Source: Clonostachys chloroleuca (taxonomy: Eukaryota > Ascomycota > Sordariomycetes > Hypocreales > Bionectriaceae). Taken from it: DNA of 64,000 bases. Below, in pieces: positions 22,842 to 34,967 of this stretch. The notes under the pieces are model-generated. The model was not told the DNA's origin. It did no database searches and worked only from the letters and a program-made list of their open reading frames with translations. The position numbers and the translations under genes are program-made. Position 1 is the stretch's first letter. Every line of letters starts with the position of its first letter. Where the stretch lies: contig JBANAY010000001.1 of assembly GCA_037952775.1 (NCBI GenBank), forward strand, positions 124,001-188,000, in the 5' to 3' direction.

Positions 22842-24113
22842 ATGGCCGAGATCAGCATCAGTGCGACGAGGGGCCTATGGACAGATGTCTCCATGCTGAT
22901 TATGTCAACATTAATAGTCGCGATACGATTGATTACTCGTCTCATGGTCGGATTTTCTATTTCGTTGTCCGATTGGTTAATTCTGTTGGGTTGGGGACTC
23001 ACTGTCGCATACTTCAGCAGGATTATCCACTGTAAGTCTATTACCCCTTGCGATTGAATTTGCTTTTTTTTCATCTGACCACGAAACAGTTGTCGTAACT
23101 GGCGATGGGCTCATAACTTTCGATCTCACTGAGCTCATTGCAAAGTGGAACGAGGGAGGACAGGCTTTGGGACCTGACTTGATGAAGGTAAATTTCTGGC
23201 AACTTTACCATTGATATCGTTTACACTTACCAACCCCGCTCACTAATAGCTATTGCTCACCACGAATCTCTTATTTCTCTTCGCTATCACTGCTATTAAG
23301 CTTTCCATCTTGGTTTTTTACCATCAAGTGTTCTCCATATCCCAAAGATTTCGGGTCATGAACTACGCTACAGCAGGTGCCTGCCTTGTGTGGCTCATTG
23401 TCAGCGCATTTCTCAACATCTTCCAATGCAAGCCCGTGTCTGCATTATGGGAGGCACTTGGATCGACCGAATACTGCCTAGCAAGTGGCACGATGTGGTT
23501 GGGACTAGAGGTCACGAATTTACTCGTTGACGTGGTTATTCTAGCATTGCCCATCTCCGAGATTGGCCGTTTACAGCTCAGCACAGCCAAGAAATGGTTC
23601 GTAGTATGCATCTTTCTTCTCGGTAGCCTGTAAGTCACCTGCCTCAAGCCCGAACTTGTCTAGCCGCGATGAAATCTTGCTCACTCCCCCAACAGCGTCT
23701 GCGTAGCAAGTATCGCCCGGATAACATTTCTCTACCATCCGTCGACCCCAGAAGCAGTCACTCTCCCGGAATCGATGTTGACGGCATCCGTGCAGCTTGG
23801 GATTGCTATTCTTTGCGCCTGTCTCCCTGCATATGGTCCTGCACTCAAGGTGGTCCGCAAAGGAGTCAGCCAAGCCAAGCTATCGCTAGGGATGAGTGTC
23901 TCCAAGAGGTATACCTCCGACAATTCCAAATATAATGTCTCAAAAAACAGTGGAATGCATGACCTGGAGGCCTCACCATATTACATGGTAGATGGAAATC
24001 CCTCCCTGGCCCACAATGCTCAGGTGCAAAGCAGTAGGGGCAATTCGCAAACGACGGATACTATTCCACTGAATGCCATACAGGTCAAGAAGAGTATTAG
24101 TGTAGTCAAATAG
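22842..24113 (+). CDS. Fungal rhodopsin-domain seven-helix membrane protein
   Basis: An integral plasma-membrane-type protein of the fungal rhodopsin-domain (PTH11-like, non-CFEM) family. Four exons are joined at introns near 23031-23089, 23190-23250 and 23631-23695, all with GT..AG ends. Hydrophobic segments include MLIMSTLIVAIRLITRLMV, LSDWLILLGWGLTVAYF, LLFLFAITAIKLSILVFYH, ACLVWLIVSAFLNIFQCKP, TNLLVDVVILALPISEI, WFVVCIFLLGSL and SVQLGIAILCACLPAYGPAL. IKLSILVFYHQVF and FQCKPVSALW are family-typical. A hydrophilic C-terminal tail of about 85 residues is probably cytoplasmic. There is no N-terminal CFEM cysteine domain. It is divergent from the PKS and may be co-regulated with it. Its ligand and role are unknown; receptors of this class are poorly characterised. 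Confidence 0.9.
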
Positions 24114-25315
24114 CCACGAAGCTGGTTGCTGTTTCTAATTTTTTTTTCTTTGAAATTGATTCTACAATCATTATCTGCGAGCCCAGAGAGACTTAGTGAT
24201 TCAACTGTCAAAGACAAGACATGCATGTGTAGGCCTTGCGTGTAGACTACCACTAGAGATCAATAGATGGAAGCACCTCCCACTAATGCAAGTTTCATGT
24301 ATCTCTAAGATACTATGGAGCAGATGTACTGTTAAGTGTTTTTCTATTATAAACGGCGGCCGTAAATGACTCATCGGTAAGAAGGTGTACCGCGTTTTCA
24401 CACTGGGCTAAGAAAGCTTTTTCTTCAACTGTTTATGTTCATTATCTTGACATATCGGTCTGATATCTTTCATTGCTGTTTTTAACCCTACACTCGAACT
24501 CTCTCATCTGTATCCTAACGCGGAACATCCGAGTATCAATGAATAAGGTAAGATTTTTCTACGGACGAGTAATTCAATGTAACTTTCTCCTCCTTTTCAG
24601 CCTAGCAGTGGCCCCCCATTGCATCACAGAACCCGCCTTCTGCTCCCCCGAGATATCCCGCAATATAAAGAATACTTAGCCCACACCCCCATACACAAGT
24701 ACCCGCCTGCCCGCGTCGGGACATCTCCCCGGAACGTCTCCACTAGGATCTTGCCACGTATGCGGCCCTTGGGGATCACCCAAAGTATTGGAGGGAGGAA
24801 AAACCTCAGAGAATTGGTTTATGGATTGATGTATCAGCAAAAGTGATTGTCTTACTAGCCTATAGAATAGTCTTTCATATAAGAGCTCTGTGAATTTAAT
24901 CTAAAGAGGGAGAAAGTAGAGCTTTACTCCTTCCCGCATGATGACATCTACCAGCTGTTTGAAAGAAGGAATGATCAGCAGATACTGTATCTGGCTAAGG
25001 GCTGTGCTAAAGTACCTATCCATTACGCATTGTTCTCGAGGTGACAATCATGCGACGTTGGTACAGTAAGACACGACCAACTGTCACCACTGCGCCAATA
25101 TCGGAAGGCCAACTAATCGACCCCATGTTGCAATTCCTTTAATAATACTTTGCCTAGGCACATTATGCAACAGGCGTAATCTATCCTTTCTTGGGCTGCC
25201 AACCGTGCCGCCTATATATACTATGCATTCCACCACAACGCTAACCCTAACATCTGATGGCTATCAAACAAGAGGTTTTTGTGGAGAAAAAAGGTAAGAC
25301 TGAAAAGTCTAGCCA
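24114..25315. other. Intergenic, 1.2 kb
   Basis: No supported gene. The 75-codon frame at 24619-24846 and its neighbours have no recognisable features. The 3' part should contain the promoter of the membrane-protein gene at 25316. AT-rich throughout; no tRNA or repeat recognised. Confidence 0.5.
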
Positions 25316-26513
25316 TTGCCTCTATACGCGCATCTTCCTTTCCTTTACTTAACCTGGAAAATCATTTTCTTCATGTCGCAACTAGGGCCACTCGTGTGGC
25401 GCGTGGCTTTGGCAGTGCCCTTGCTCTACATTTCATATGCCTGTATTGAGGCCTTTGCTGTTGACAAATTAGTGGCCTTGCAAGAGCCATATCTTCAGTC
25501 TGGAAGGATAGAATGGTCTAATGGCGGTTCGATTACAATCCTGGAACGGTTCTGGCATGTGGAATTCCTTGATGAGCTGTGGCGCCGCTTCACAGTCACG
25601 TTTGCTCCATCCACCTTGGCGTTCGACCCCGTCAGCTCGTGGCAAGCATTCAGCTTCCTCAATGACCTGGGCCCTCTATTCACTATTTGGATACTTGAAT
25701 CGTCTCGAGTCGGAAATAGGTATACTCCGGCATGGCTGTAAGTGAAGCACCTACCTAACCTTGGCCCTATCCTGAACCGCGATCGTTAAAAATTAAACCC
25801 GGCTTAGACCAACAATATTCGCTTTTGCCGGCCAAGTAATGAGCTTAGGTGCAGTGACACCGCTCTTCTATATTCTTTGCATCATCTTCAGCCCGTCTTC
25901 ATCTACGCTTGTCGCCAAGACTACACCAGCTGCACAGCGTCGAATCGCATCATCACATAGCTCACCACTGCTGCTTCCCATTCTCTTATTCTTACATACT
26001 TTCGAGCTGTTTTACGCCTATGGGGCAACTCAGCTGTCTACCCGCCACTATTGGACCTGGGCATGGCAGATGACGCCGCTCTTTGTCGGTCTTGCTAATA
26101 CCAGCCTGGCATCGCTCATTGCGCTGTCGCCCTCCCTGTCTCGCCAGCTGAAGGCCATCTCATCGCCTCGTGTGCTGCTGGGCGTCCCTGCTGCCATTTC
26201 AGCTGGAATCTGGATTTACACTTTGATCGTTTCTCCCCATTCAATATCCGCACTTTTCTTGCCACTCCTTGAGCCACAAGACGCCCTCGAGCCCCTTCTA
26301 CGACGCGGATTGCAAATTGATGAGCTTTGTGTTTTTGGTAGTTCACTATTATGGATAGGATATCACATTGTCGACCTCTACCTGGATGGCCATGTTACAA
26401 CAAGCGAGATTTTCCAGGTAATTTCTCTCTATCCAGTCATTGCAGCACTTACCGGCCCAGGTGCAAGCCTATCATACCTATGGTTTTGGAGAGAGTCAAA
26501 ATTACAGCGGTGA
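25316..26513 (+). CDS. Polytopic membrane protein of unknown function in the PKS locus
   Basis: Two exons (25316-25737 and 25808-26513) with a GT..AG intron give 375 residues. A second in-frame ATG at 25373-25375 (MSQLGPLVW) may be the true start. There are about seven or eight hydrophobic segments, for example VALAVPLLYISYACIEAF, LPTIFAFAGQVMSLGAV, LLLPILLFLHTFELFY and VLLGVPAAISAGIWIYTLIV. Between the first two lies a conserved-looking loop: RFWHVEFLDELWRRF, then FDPVSSWQAFSFLNDLGPLF and WILESSRVGNR. I know similar proteins only as unnamed fungal membrane proteins. It is not a rhodopsin-domain protein, an MFS transporter or a UbiA prenyltransferase by any motif I can see. An enzyme in the membrane or a transport role are both open. 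Confidence 0.8.
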
Positions 26514-27304
26514 ATACATGTGATGATTAGACTAAAGCACATGGTTATACTTGTTCTCTTTTTCCTTCTAGAAGAAAGGATGTCTCAGAAAAGCTCAGGT
26601 ACTATTGACTGACTCTCATTGTAACTACTGGTCTGTGGTCTCTAGATGAGCATCTTCTCGCCATATTCAGAATGAGCAGTGTCTTGAATTGATTGGGAAG
26701 TAGGAGGCAGTAGAGTCTGATGGAAGATAAACATTAATATGGTGTTTGCAGGCTTGTTTGCAACCGAACCCGTCTCTCGGGGCTCATATAAAGAACAATG
26801 GCAAATGAATAAGTCCTCAAATTTGGAGAATGATGTCTGAGCCGAGCCATCGATTGAATCACGATGGCTACCCATTTGACCATTGATTACCAGAGACTAA
26901 TCAATGATCGAGTAGACTAACTCGTGATATTACATAGGTACCTAATCCATGGTACATACTGCACCGATAAGATTATATCTGGAAGATTCAATAGTGGATA
27001 GAGCCGGACTGGTACAAACGCATCTACATGTTTACATCATCCATAACCGACTGCCCAAAGCACCACAACCATAGGGTCCTCGGCATCACCGGCGACATGG
27101 TACTAAATGGCGATTTCGCGAGCTTGCTCATAGTCAGCGATGTGTATTCTGCCACCCTGGGTATATTTCTAACGGCAAGGCGTACAGATAAGTTTCGTCA
27201 TCTCTTGCGTATGTTGTAAAGAGGCCTAGGTTATACCCTGTATTTGAATCATGATCCCAACAAATTAAAAATTTGTTATGAGTTTAGTGTGGCTCTCCTG
27301 GCAA
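26514..27304. other. Convergent intergenic region
   Basis: Between the 3' ends of the membrane-protein gene and the zinc-cluster gene. Small frames at 26642-26875 (minus) and 27028-27219 (plus) have no domain. No RNA gene or repeat seen. Confidence 0.5.
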
Positions 27305-29463
27305 TTATGAACCAAAGCCAAACATGTCCAAGTCATTGCTCCCTTGCTCGGCATCAAACAAACTAGTCCAGCTCAGCTCACTATTCGGCTCAAACCCCAG
27401 CAAAATCATCAGTGCTTCATCCGAAAGCAGCTCCTCCACCCCCGAATCATGTTCCTCGAGGGCCCTCGACTCGTATATAAACTGTATCAGATCGTGAGTG
27501 TGCGCTGCGGGACTCCTCCACCTGCACATCTCGTTGAATAGCCTGAGCGAGTCTAAAATGTCACGCTCAAGAGGCTGGATGTCGGTCTCAGGTGTCGCAG
27601 AGCTTAGCCCGAGCAAGACAACGAGAACCGCCTGGAACAGAAACCAGCTCGAATTCCATGCCACTAGTTGGTTAGGGTACCAGTTGCACTTGATGAGCTC
27701 TATCGTCTCACGAGCAATCGTAACGCATGTGTCGGCAATGGCCGCGGTGTCGTCACGGGCTGAGTGCTCGCTGCGATTACTCGCGCCGAGGGATCGTAGG
27801 AGCAAATAAGGTCGATATAGCGCCATGCGCTGGTCCAGGTACCGGTATTGAAGGGTGAGGGATGCGAGGCGGATAGGCTCTGGGCAATGCTTCGGGTCTC
27901 GAAAGATTGGATGGATATCAGCGTGCCATGCAAGAAGCTCTTGGTCAAACTGCTTCAGCTCGTCAGGGAGCAACAAGGGGAGCCGGGCCATGCGATCCTG
28001 TATGCGGGCAGCTATCCTACAGAATGATGCGCTGGTCCGTATCGAGATGGAGTGGTAATCCTGTGGCAGCACTGATTAGCTTCCGCCGAGATCGCCTGGT
28101 GTTGGCCATGAAGCCTACAAGATTAGCCCCAAGATGCATTGGCGACGAAGCCATTCTCTCAACATCCCACATTCCTCCTATAGGCCGTCCCAGAGTGGTG
28201 CCTGCCCATACATCAAGGCAGAAGAGTGACCACCACGTTCTGGCCCGCGCATCTACATTGCTGCCAGGGCTTGACGAGGACTTAGTGCTAGGGGTGACTT
28301 GGTGTAGCCCCATGGCGACGGCCATGCGATGAACGGCACCCATGATGGCGCTGGCCATGTTTGGCCGGTTCAGGTAGTGCAGGTAGTAGCCACTATACAG
28401 AGCCAGAGCTTGAAGGGTGTAGATATGGCCAGAAGCAAAGCAACTCATATCGAGATGCTTTGAAGCGCGGGCAAAGTAGATGCCATGCCCCGGCTGGTTG
28501 TCGTCGTTGGCGGCGATGTAGCCGAGCGTGAGCACCATGTTGTAGAGGGCGAGCCACGGCCCGCGAGCCCGGCCCAACCCACCACCCTGCGCCCGGCACT
28601 GGCGGAATCCCGGTTCGTCAATCATCGGGGTGATGCCGTGTACGGTCCGAAAGTAGGCGTCTACTAAGGATGCCTCGTCGTTGATGATCGGCTGGGCGCA
28701 GTGGGCCATCGTGTTGGGAGTTGCAGCCCGATATGGACGAGGCCGCAGCAACTGCATCTCTCGTCTCTTCTGGATCGCCTTTCGAAGCTGGGGCGAGCTG
28801 TGAACCATGACACGCATAATGGTTGGAACAGAAGAGATGCCGAGGTAGGAATGCTTGCCCGTCTCGAACAACACAGAAAGACCATTGACGTCATCTTCGG
28901 AGAATTGTCGATGAATGTGGTCGTCTTCGGTCTCATTCCACTCGAATTCCTGATCCGCGGACGGCTCTAAATCCAGAATGGTGGCAGTTGGGGAGTCGCA
29001 AGCGCCTGCCATGCAGTGTGCCGGGGCAAGCTGTGTTGATAGCTGTGCAGGGGAAGGACAAGTAGAAGAAGAGGACGAGGAAGGCACTTGGAGAGATGCA
29101 TCGGGAAGCAAAGCGAGCAGTTGGTTGCACGAGAGATGTTCGAGGTCCTCCAGGGAGTGTTTCGGGAAGAGCTTGTTGAGAATGCCTCGTCCTCTTTCGT
29201 ATGCATTGGACACATCGGCATACTCTCTGCTGAGTGTAAGCTATAGCAAATATGATTGTCTCTGGGAAGCAAAAAGAATAGCAGTACTTTACTGATGGTG
29301 CTTTGCGTGTCTTACGCGCCGGGTAGTGGCAGAGCTCTGGGACTTGATAGTAGACACATTGGCTACATGGCACAACTTGTCCATCACAGCGAATCCGGCG
29401 GCGTCGGCATTCGGCGCATGACTGAGTCTTGCTCTTGATCGTTGGGTTGGGAGAAAGGGACAT
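27305..29463 (-). CDS. Zn2Cys6 transcription factor, likely regulator of the PKS locus
   Basis: A binuclear zinc-cluster regulator of about 670 residues. The ATG is at 29461-29463; the frame extends 10 codons further up but without an ATG. The cluster reads SCAECRRRRIRCDGQVVPC then SQCVYYQVPELC, with six correctly ordered cysteines. Intron 1 (about 29239-29312) follows KAPS; intron 2 (about 28075-28121) interrupts the middle domain. A Ser-rich linker (VPSSSSSSTCPS) separates the cluster from the fungal-specific middle homology region (Fungal_trans), which spans roughly LVDAYFRTVHGITPMIDE to LFCLDVWAGTTLGRPIGG. The acidic end (SLFDAEQGSNDLDMFGFGS) may be an activation segment. It is the only regulator within the PKS locus and is the best candidate for its activator; this is inferred from position. 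Confidence 0.9.
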
Positions 29464-30504
29464 GTGAGGCGTCCTGAGATCCTTGCTGGCCACTGGAGCA
29501 TCTACGTTCGCGAATGATCATCGGTCAGGTGAGATGGATTGGCCCCCTTCTGATCAGCACAGGGTTGTGAGAGCTAGAAGACCTTAGAAGGACGGACGGC
29601 TGCGAGATGTCAAGGCTCATTTCTATTAGGGGCTGGTGCCTAGACTAGAGTCCATGTTGGGTCCACTATGAGATCAGACACTACCCCTGTTGTCAAGTCT
29701 CCTTCAGGTCGGATATTAGGTGGCCCTGTTGTCATTCTCATAAGACACATCCGTCATATGTATGTGTCGATGTTTCAATATTTTGTTCATTATATCCTCG
29801 AAAGTCATGTGCCATGATTTGCATCGCAAAATTCAATTCAACTACAGGGCAAGTCAGCCGAGCCTTATGTGAGAGTGGGTAGTCATCCACGTTTCAGCTA
29901 AATAATAAGTAGGAGACTTTGGAAACACCGTCCTAGCCTACATCATCGTAGTTGTACCCGAGTGATCGTATTAGTTGAATTATATGTAGTTTGATTGACC
30001 GACCCCAGTTCGTTCTCTCCATCACACCCGAACTCAAGTTTCAATTGCTACATGCCGGGCATTAAGCAGGGTAAACCAGTGTCGGGAATGTCACGATTGG
30101 CGGTCAAACCTCCCCATATGGCGCGGAATTATGAAATAGCACCTTAGCCTCCCCGAGCAATGCCTCCCCACATCGGCAGAGCTGATTCCTCCCGCGTCAA
30201 GACCATCTTGTTGCGGGACTCTACTGCGAGTAATGAAACAATGCGGGTGCGCCAAGGGCCAGACTACCGAGTACCTTCCAAATGAGGACTAATGTTCGTA
30301 CTTCTCAAACATCTAGAGGAGTTGAGCGACCTATGACCTGCCCCAGAGCGCATTGCCGGCTTGATGCAAGTTGACCATCATCAAGTTAGCATGAATATAT
30401 AACATCCTGGTAGTCCCAGATTCTGGAATGTTCACAAGCTTCATCTTTGTTCCTAAAGAGTTGGAATTCCACATACCACAACAAGTCTCCGAAACAAAAA
30501 TAAC
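29464..30504. other. Divergent intergenic region
   Basis: Contains the upstream regions of the regulator (minus) and the glycoside hydrolase (plus). The 98-codon minus-strand frame at 30331-30627 overlaps the hydrolase start and is a shadow. I see no clear regulatory motif. Confidence 0.5.
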
Positions 30505-31777
30505 ATGCAAATTACTTCTCTTGTATTGGGATACGCTGCGCTGGTAGCAGCCGTAGCCCATGAACCAAATTTTTTCGAGCGTCAGCAAAGCAATAGCTTC
30601 GCTGGCGTGAATTCTTTCTTCCTGCACGCTTTTAAAGAGTATGTAGGTTCTCCATGTTGAAGTATAGATCCCTCGTTTACACTACATTTAGGCCAGATAG
30701 GCTTGAGGTTCTTGACGCAATCCAGGCCGCAAACGCCAAAGTCTTGCGACTTTTCATATCTGAAACATTTTCAAATTTCAAGAACACGGGCTCGATTTAC
30801 ATGCCCGATGTTGAGCCTCAGACAGTCGGGGTCTGGGATGATACTCAGCTCGAAGCCATTGACCAGCTCATGGTAGAAGCCCACGATCGAAGTAACTCGC
30901 CCCTCCACAAAAGATCATGCTAGTCCACGCACTGACATACCTTTGCTTGCTATAAAGACATCAAATTGACCATTGCTCTGCACGACCGATATCAACTCGG
31001 CTGCTGGGGGAATGATGCCTACGTCGACAAGTACCATCTTCCTGCAGTAGACTGCTCAACAGGCAAAGCCAGTGACAACAACGTCGAGTTCTGGTACTCA
31101 GACAAAAACTGTATTTCGGACTTTGAGAACCGTATCCGTCATATCCTCGAGCACCGCAATACCCGTGTTACAGGTAGCCCTGCTTGGAAAGACCTCTCCA
31201 GTCACATCTTCAGCTTCAATATTCAGAACGAAGGTCAGGGCCATTTGAATGGCAATATTGCCCCTCATCCTTCATGGTGGTGTGACCGGGCCAAGTTCAT
31301 GCGCAACATCATGGGCCAGAGCAGCATCCTTATTTCTACAGGCAAGTCTTCAGTCTATTTAAACTCACGGTAAAAGCTCACCGAGAACCCTTAGGAGGAG
31401 GCAACGAGTTTCCCAATAGCGACATCCCTGAAAATTGGGCGTGCGCAGCGCTGGACCTCGTCAACATACATTCATACAGCGGCGTGGCTGAGTTTCGGAA
31501 CAAAGGGCCTGCCGCACTACAACGTGCCCTTAACGCCAATAAGCTGATGCTGTTTGAGGAGTTTGGAGCTTCCGGCAGTGGGAAGGCCAACGAGATCGCG
31601 CAGCACATTGCCGTGTTCAATGATCTCCGTGTCCCATGGTTGCCTTGGCAGATTAGCAAACCGGGCAACGGCCAGGCTGACTTTGAATTCTGGACAAACG
31701 AAGAAACATATGGTGTTGTGCGAGATGGGTCTAACGCAGCTGCGGCACTGAATGCTGCTCAAAGCTGGTCTGTCTAG
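30505..31777 (+). CDS. Secreted GH5-type endo-beta-mannanase-like glycoside hydrolase
   Basis: A secreted clan-A glycoside hydrolase, most like fungal GH5 mannan endo-1,4-beta-mannosidases. The ATG at 30505 opens a signal peptide (MQITSLVLGYAALVAAVA), followed by SFAGVNSFFLHAFKE, a family-typical first strand. Four exons are joined by three introns. The third intron (31342-31394) has a GC donor, AG/GCAAGT, and a normal TAG acceptor. The acid/base glutamate is in FSFNIQNEGQG (NE motif, strand 4) and the nucleophile in LMLFEEFGASGSG (strand 7). Trp near WLPWQISKPGNG is typical of the substrate cleft. No carbohydrate-binding module is visible. It probably cuts mannan or a related beta-glycan outside the cell. 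The exact substrate within GH5 cannot be fixed from sequence. Confidence 0.9.
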
Positions 31778-32384
31778 AAGGTGATAGGTTGTCTGCAGCA
31801 GGAGCTTATCTGAATTTCAAGTTGCTGTATATCAGATAGTGATGGAGTCTATTATGTGTCTTCAAACGGTATCATATAATATATATAGATGTCGAGCTGC
31901 CTCATATACTATATTGGCTCAGCCTTGGGCTAGCGAAGCTTATGTTTGCCTTTAATATTCATTGTGTTGAGATATCGGGTCTGTCACCTTTAATTGCTGT
32001 CTTTGACTATACTAGAACACTCATCCGTATCTGCCGCTAAATTGTTGTAGTTCTTTCTAGATTAGTTTTATAATAATAGAATTAACTGAAACTAACTTAG
32101 AAAAAAGTCTTTTCGTTTTATATATACATAATACCAAAAGTAAACCAGGCTGGTCTTCGTTTAGTACCTATAAACTTAGTTGAAAGGCTAGTGTCACTTT
32201 TCCAGCATCGTAATTCCCCTCAAGTTCACATCTTGTCCGCTATCTTATTGAATGGGGTTCCTCTACCATTCGTTGGCCATACCAGAGGCGTCAGGTCGTT
32301 TTTGCCGGTGATCTCCAAAGCCTTGGGCGTTTTTTCCTCTCGCTGGTACTCGTACTGTGCACCCATGATCGGAACCCAAGTTCT
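31778..32384. other. Convergent intergenic region, AT-rich
   Basis: Lies between the hydrolase and the metalloprotease 3' ends. 31860-32150 is strongly AT-rich and probably carries terminators. No gene recognised. Confidence 0.5.
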
Positions 32385-33448
32385 TCATGCGTCGAACGGC
32401 TCCCTGTAAACCGTCCATGCATTCCGCATCCTACTCACTTGCCCAGGCGTAAACTCAGTCTTACAAATATCATCCGAATAGTCCACTTCCATAATGATCA
32501 GTAAACTAGCCTTGGAGAAATAGAGTCACATCATCAGAGGGAACTTACTGTAATTATGAATTGAATCAACTCCCGGGAATTCGGGGCAGCTATCCTTGCC
32601 GATAGGACACCCGTAAGTCTCCGTTGCTTGTTCAGGGGTATCATCTACTTCATCTCCTACAAATCTGAGTTAATAATGTCCATCCATCGCTCGCATCATG
32701 CGCGTGATGCCAAGCGATAGTAACTTTTTGATTTCACTTACCATTGCCTCCGCATGCATCGGTAAAGACATGAATGAGTCTAGGATCTGTGTTAGCGACA
32801 GCACATGACGAGAATCAGCTCTGCTGCTTCCGAGAAAAGAAAAGCATCTACTCTAGGAGAATAGGCGCAATCATACCCAAACCAATGTCCAACCTCATGG
32901 ACAGCATTTAGACCACCATTATAGGTAGGATGAGAGCCACCAGGAACAGTGCTTGAAACCATCATGCAAGCATCCATTGATTTCATTCTATCAGGGTCTG
33001 GGAAGTCGGTCAGGTTCAGAGGAAACGAGCATTGTCCAGTGACTTGGCCGCCCATGGACAGTAGGAAGAATAGATTGAGGTCCTTGTAGGACCCTTTTCG
33101 AAGCGCGGTCGTCATGTCTTGTCTCATATTGCCAAGGGCCCAATCCTTGTTCTCGGTATACGTAGTGTCAAGAAAATTGAACTGAATTGAATGGTCTGCG
33201 AAAACGTCATTCAACACAGCCTTCTGCTTGTCGAGTTGCTCACTGGTGAGATGGCCGTCGTCGATGGTCGAGCCATTGGTAATCACGTGGATATAGGTGT
33301 TTACCTTAATGGGGTCGGTAGAAGCTATGGATGCTGCACGAGTCGGTATTTTGTAATTGGCCTTGAGCTCAGGCGATAGCTCTGCTCCGCAGCGAGCAAG
33401 AGCACCAATAGCCATAATGCTGACAAGGGCAACCTGTCTCAACGCCAT
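32385..33448 (-). CDS. Secreted metalloprotease, M43-like (MEP1 family)
   Basis: A secreted zinc endopeptidase of the fungal MEP1/pappalysin-like metzincin family. The ATG at 33446-33448 begins [22 protein letters not shown], a signal peptide. Zinc ligands are in [11 protein letters not shown] plus the next exon's [11 protein letters not shown], giving HExxHxxGxxH across a splice junction near 32875. The Met-turn NYMDYSDD is also assembled across an intron (about 32490-32549); it is followed by [15 protein letters not shown], which is diagnostic. Four exons, all with GT..AG introns. Cysteines around [17 protein letters not shown] and [15 protein letters not shown] fit the usual disulfides. 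It looks intact. Enzymes of this family degrade proteins outside the cell and in some pathogens act on host proteins; the role here is unknown. Confidence 0.92.
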
Positions 33449-34967
33449 TGTGATAGATTGTTGTAGAAGAGGCAGAAAATTGGTAGAACCAATCAAGGGA
33501 GAATGGGACAAGGAACACATGATGGGACAGTTAGTGCTATAAATACGTAGTTTGACAGTCCCCTGCTGCACAAGACCCCAGTAACTGCTGCGTTGTCAGC
33601 GGAATAGCTGGGGTTATTGATCTAGTTAGGGATCAATATCCCGTATAGCCAACCCCAGACTTTCCATATTGGATTAGGTTACTGCTGATCATTGACAACT
33701 TACACCGCATCCATAGATGAATCTAAAAGGGGACACGAGGACAGTACGTTGGAAATGAACCGGTTTTATAGATGATGTTGCAGAGTATTATAATATCCTA
33801 AGGTATTTGATAGTACTATATACATCAATTGTATCCTAACTTAAAAAAAGAAAGAACATTGTTTCACTCCAAAAACTATCCAGAGTAGCTTTTTGTAAAT
33901 ACATATACCTACAAAGACAACTTGAAGAGAACTATGGTCTTGTTTTGCCTCAGTGATCTCTACCTTGTGCAAAGGCTGGATGCTCCTTCGCCTGGAGCTG
34001 AGGTCTAGCTACTTATATAAACTTCGGATGCTTCGGCGTTTAATGGTCGCTTCCATTTGCTATTTCTTTTTAATTTCCACCGTGCAGCACTCTGTGCCGG
34101 GGTTTGTAATCCTCAGGGGCAATACTTAATTATGCTTACTTCGCCCCGTCGCTCCGAAGCCGCGGATAACTGCCAGCTATCCCGAATACGAGCATAAGCT
34201 CGCTTTGGTAAACAGCTGTAAAATAATTTTAAGGTTACTCTTAGGCCTAATGCGATGTGTTCCACCGCTGCACTAACACAAGGCTGGTTTCATGTCCAAA
34301 TTGGTGGATTAGAAGCAATGAATTTTCGATTCCAGACAGAGTACATAGAAGCTCTAAGAACCGGGTTTGCAGCACTACAAAGGACTTCTGCGGTAGCCAG
34401 AAAGTCAGGAAGCTCAGCGACATGAAACGGCCGCAGAAAGTTCAATCGAGTTGCGGGATACTATCAGAGTTAGTCAATGACAGGCTCTTGCAGTGCGTTT
34501 AACTCAGAGGCAATTCCTATCTGAGTGTACAAGCACTTGAATGACGCATCTGCTAACCTCAATTCGATGGATTCCGAAGTGTAACCCGAGACTGACCAAG
34601 CTGCGTACACATATATACAAAGTCAGCTTGGAGAGGGATCCAGATCTGAAAATCCCCTTTCCATACCGCCAAACTTCTAGAGCAGCGACAATGTGTCGTA
34701 CACGACTGAATAAGGTGATGAGGCAATGCAATTCTTTTCTTCATACACTAGCAAAAGTCAATCACAACATTGAACGTGTACAGCTTCTGATGAGTCAGAT
34801 GATGCACAAGTTGGAGGCTAGAGGCAGGATGCAGAAGGCATGCAGTGCTTGACACGTCATTTTCATGCCGCTACCTAGAGGTTTTATGTTGGTTTCTAAC
34901 GGCCATTTGAACCTCAAGTGTCCCCCGTTGCTACCGAAAGTATACTAAAGAAACTCTACGAGGACTA
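33449..34967. other. Intergenic with a possible unresolved coding relic at 34250-34860
   Basis: The first 800 nt hold nothing recognisable. Between 34250 and 34860 short frames have protein-like stretches, for example GLEAMNFRFQTEYIEALRTG, LQRTSAVARKSGSS and NIERVQLLMSQMMHKLEARG, the last with heptad-like spacing. They are in different frames and do not assemble into one product. I cannot name a family. It may be a decayed gene, possibly with a coiled-coil end. Confidence 0.3.

Noticed and set aside
28933..29493. A 186-codon frame starting upstream of the regulator's ATG
   Set aside because: Its first codon is GTG, and it reads through intron 1; the ATG at 29461-29463 and splicing give the real N-terminus.
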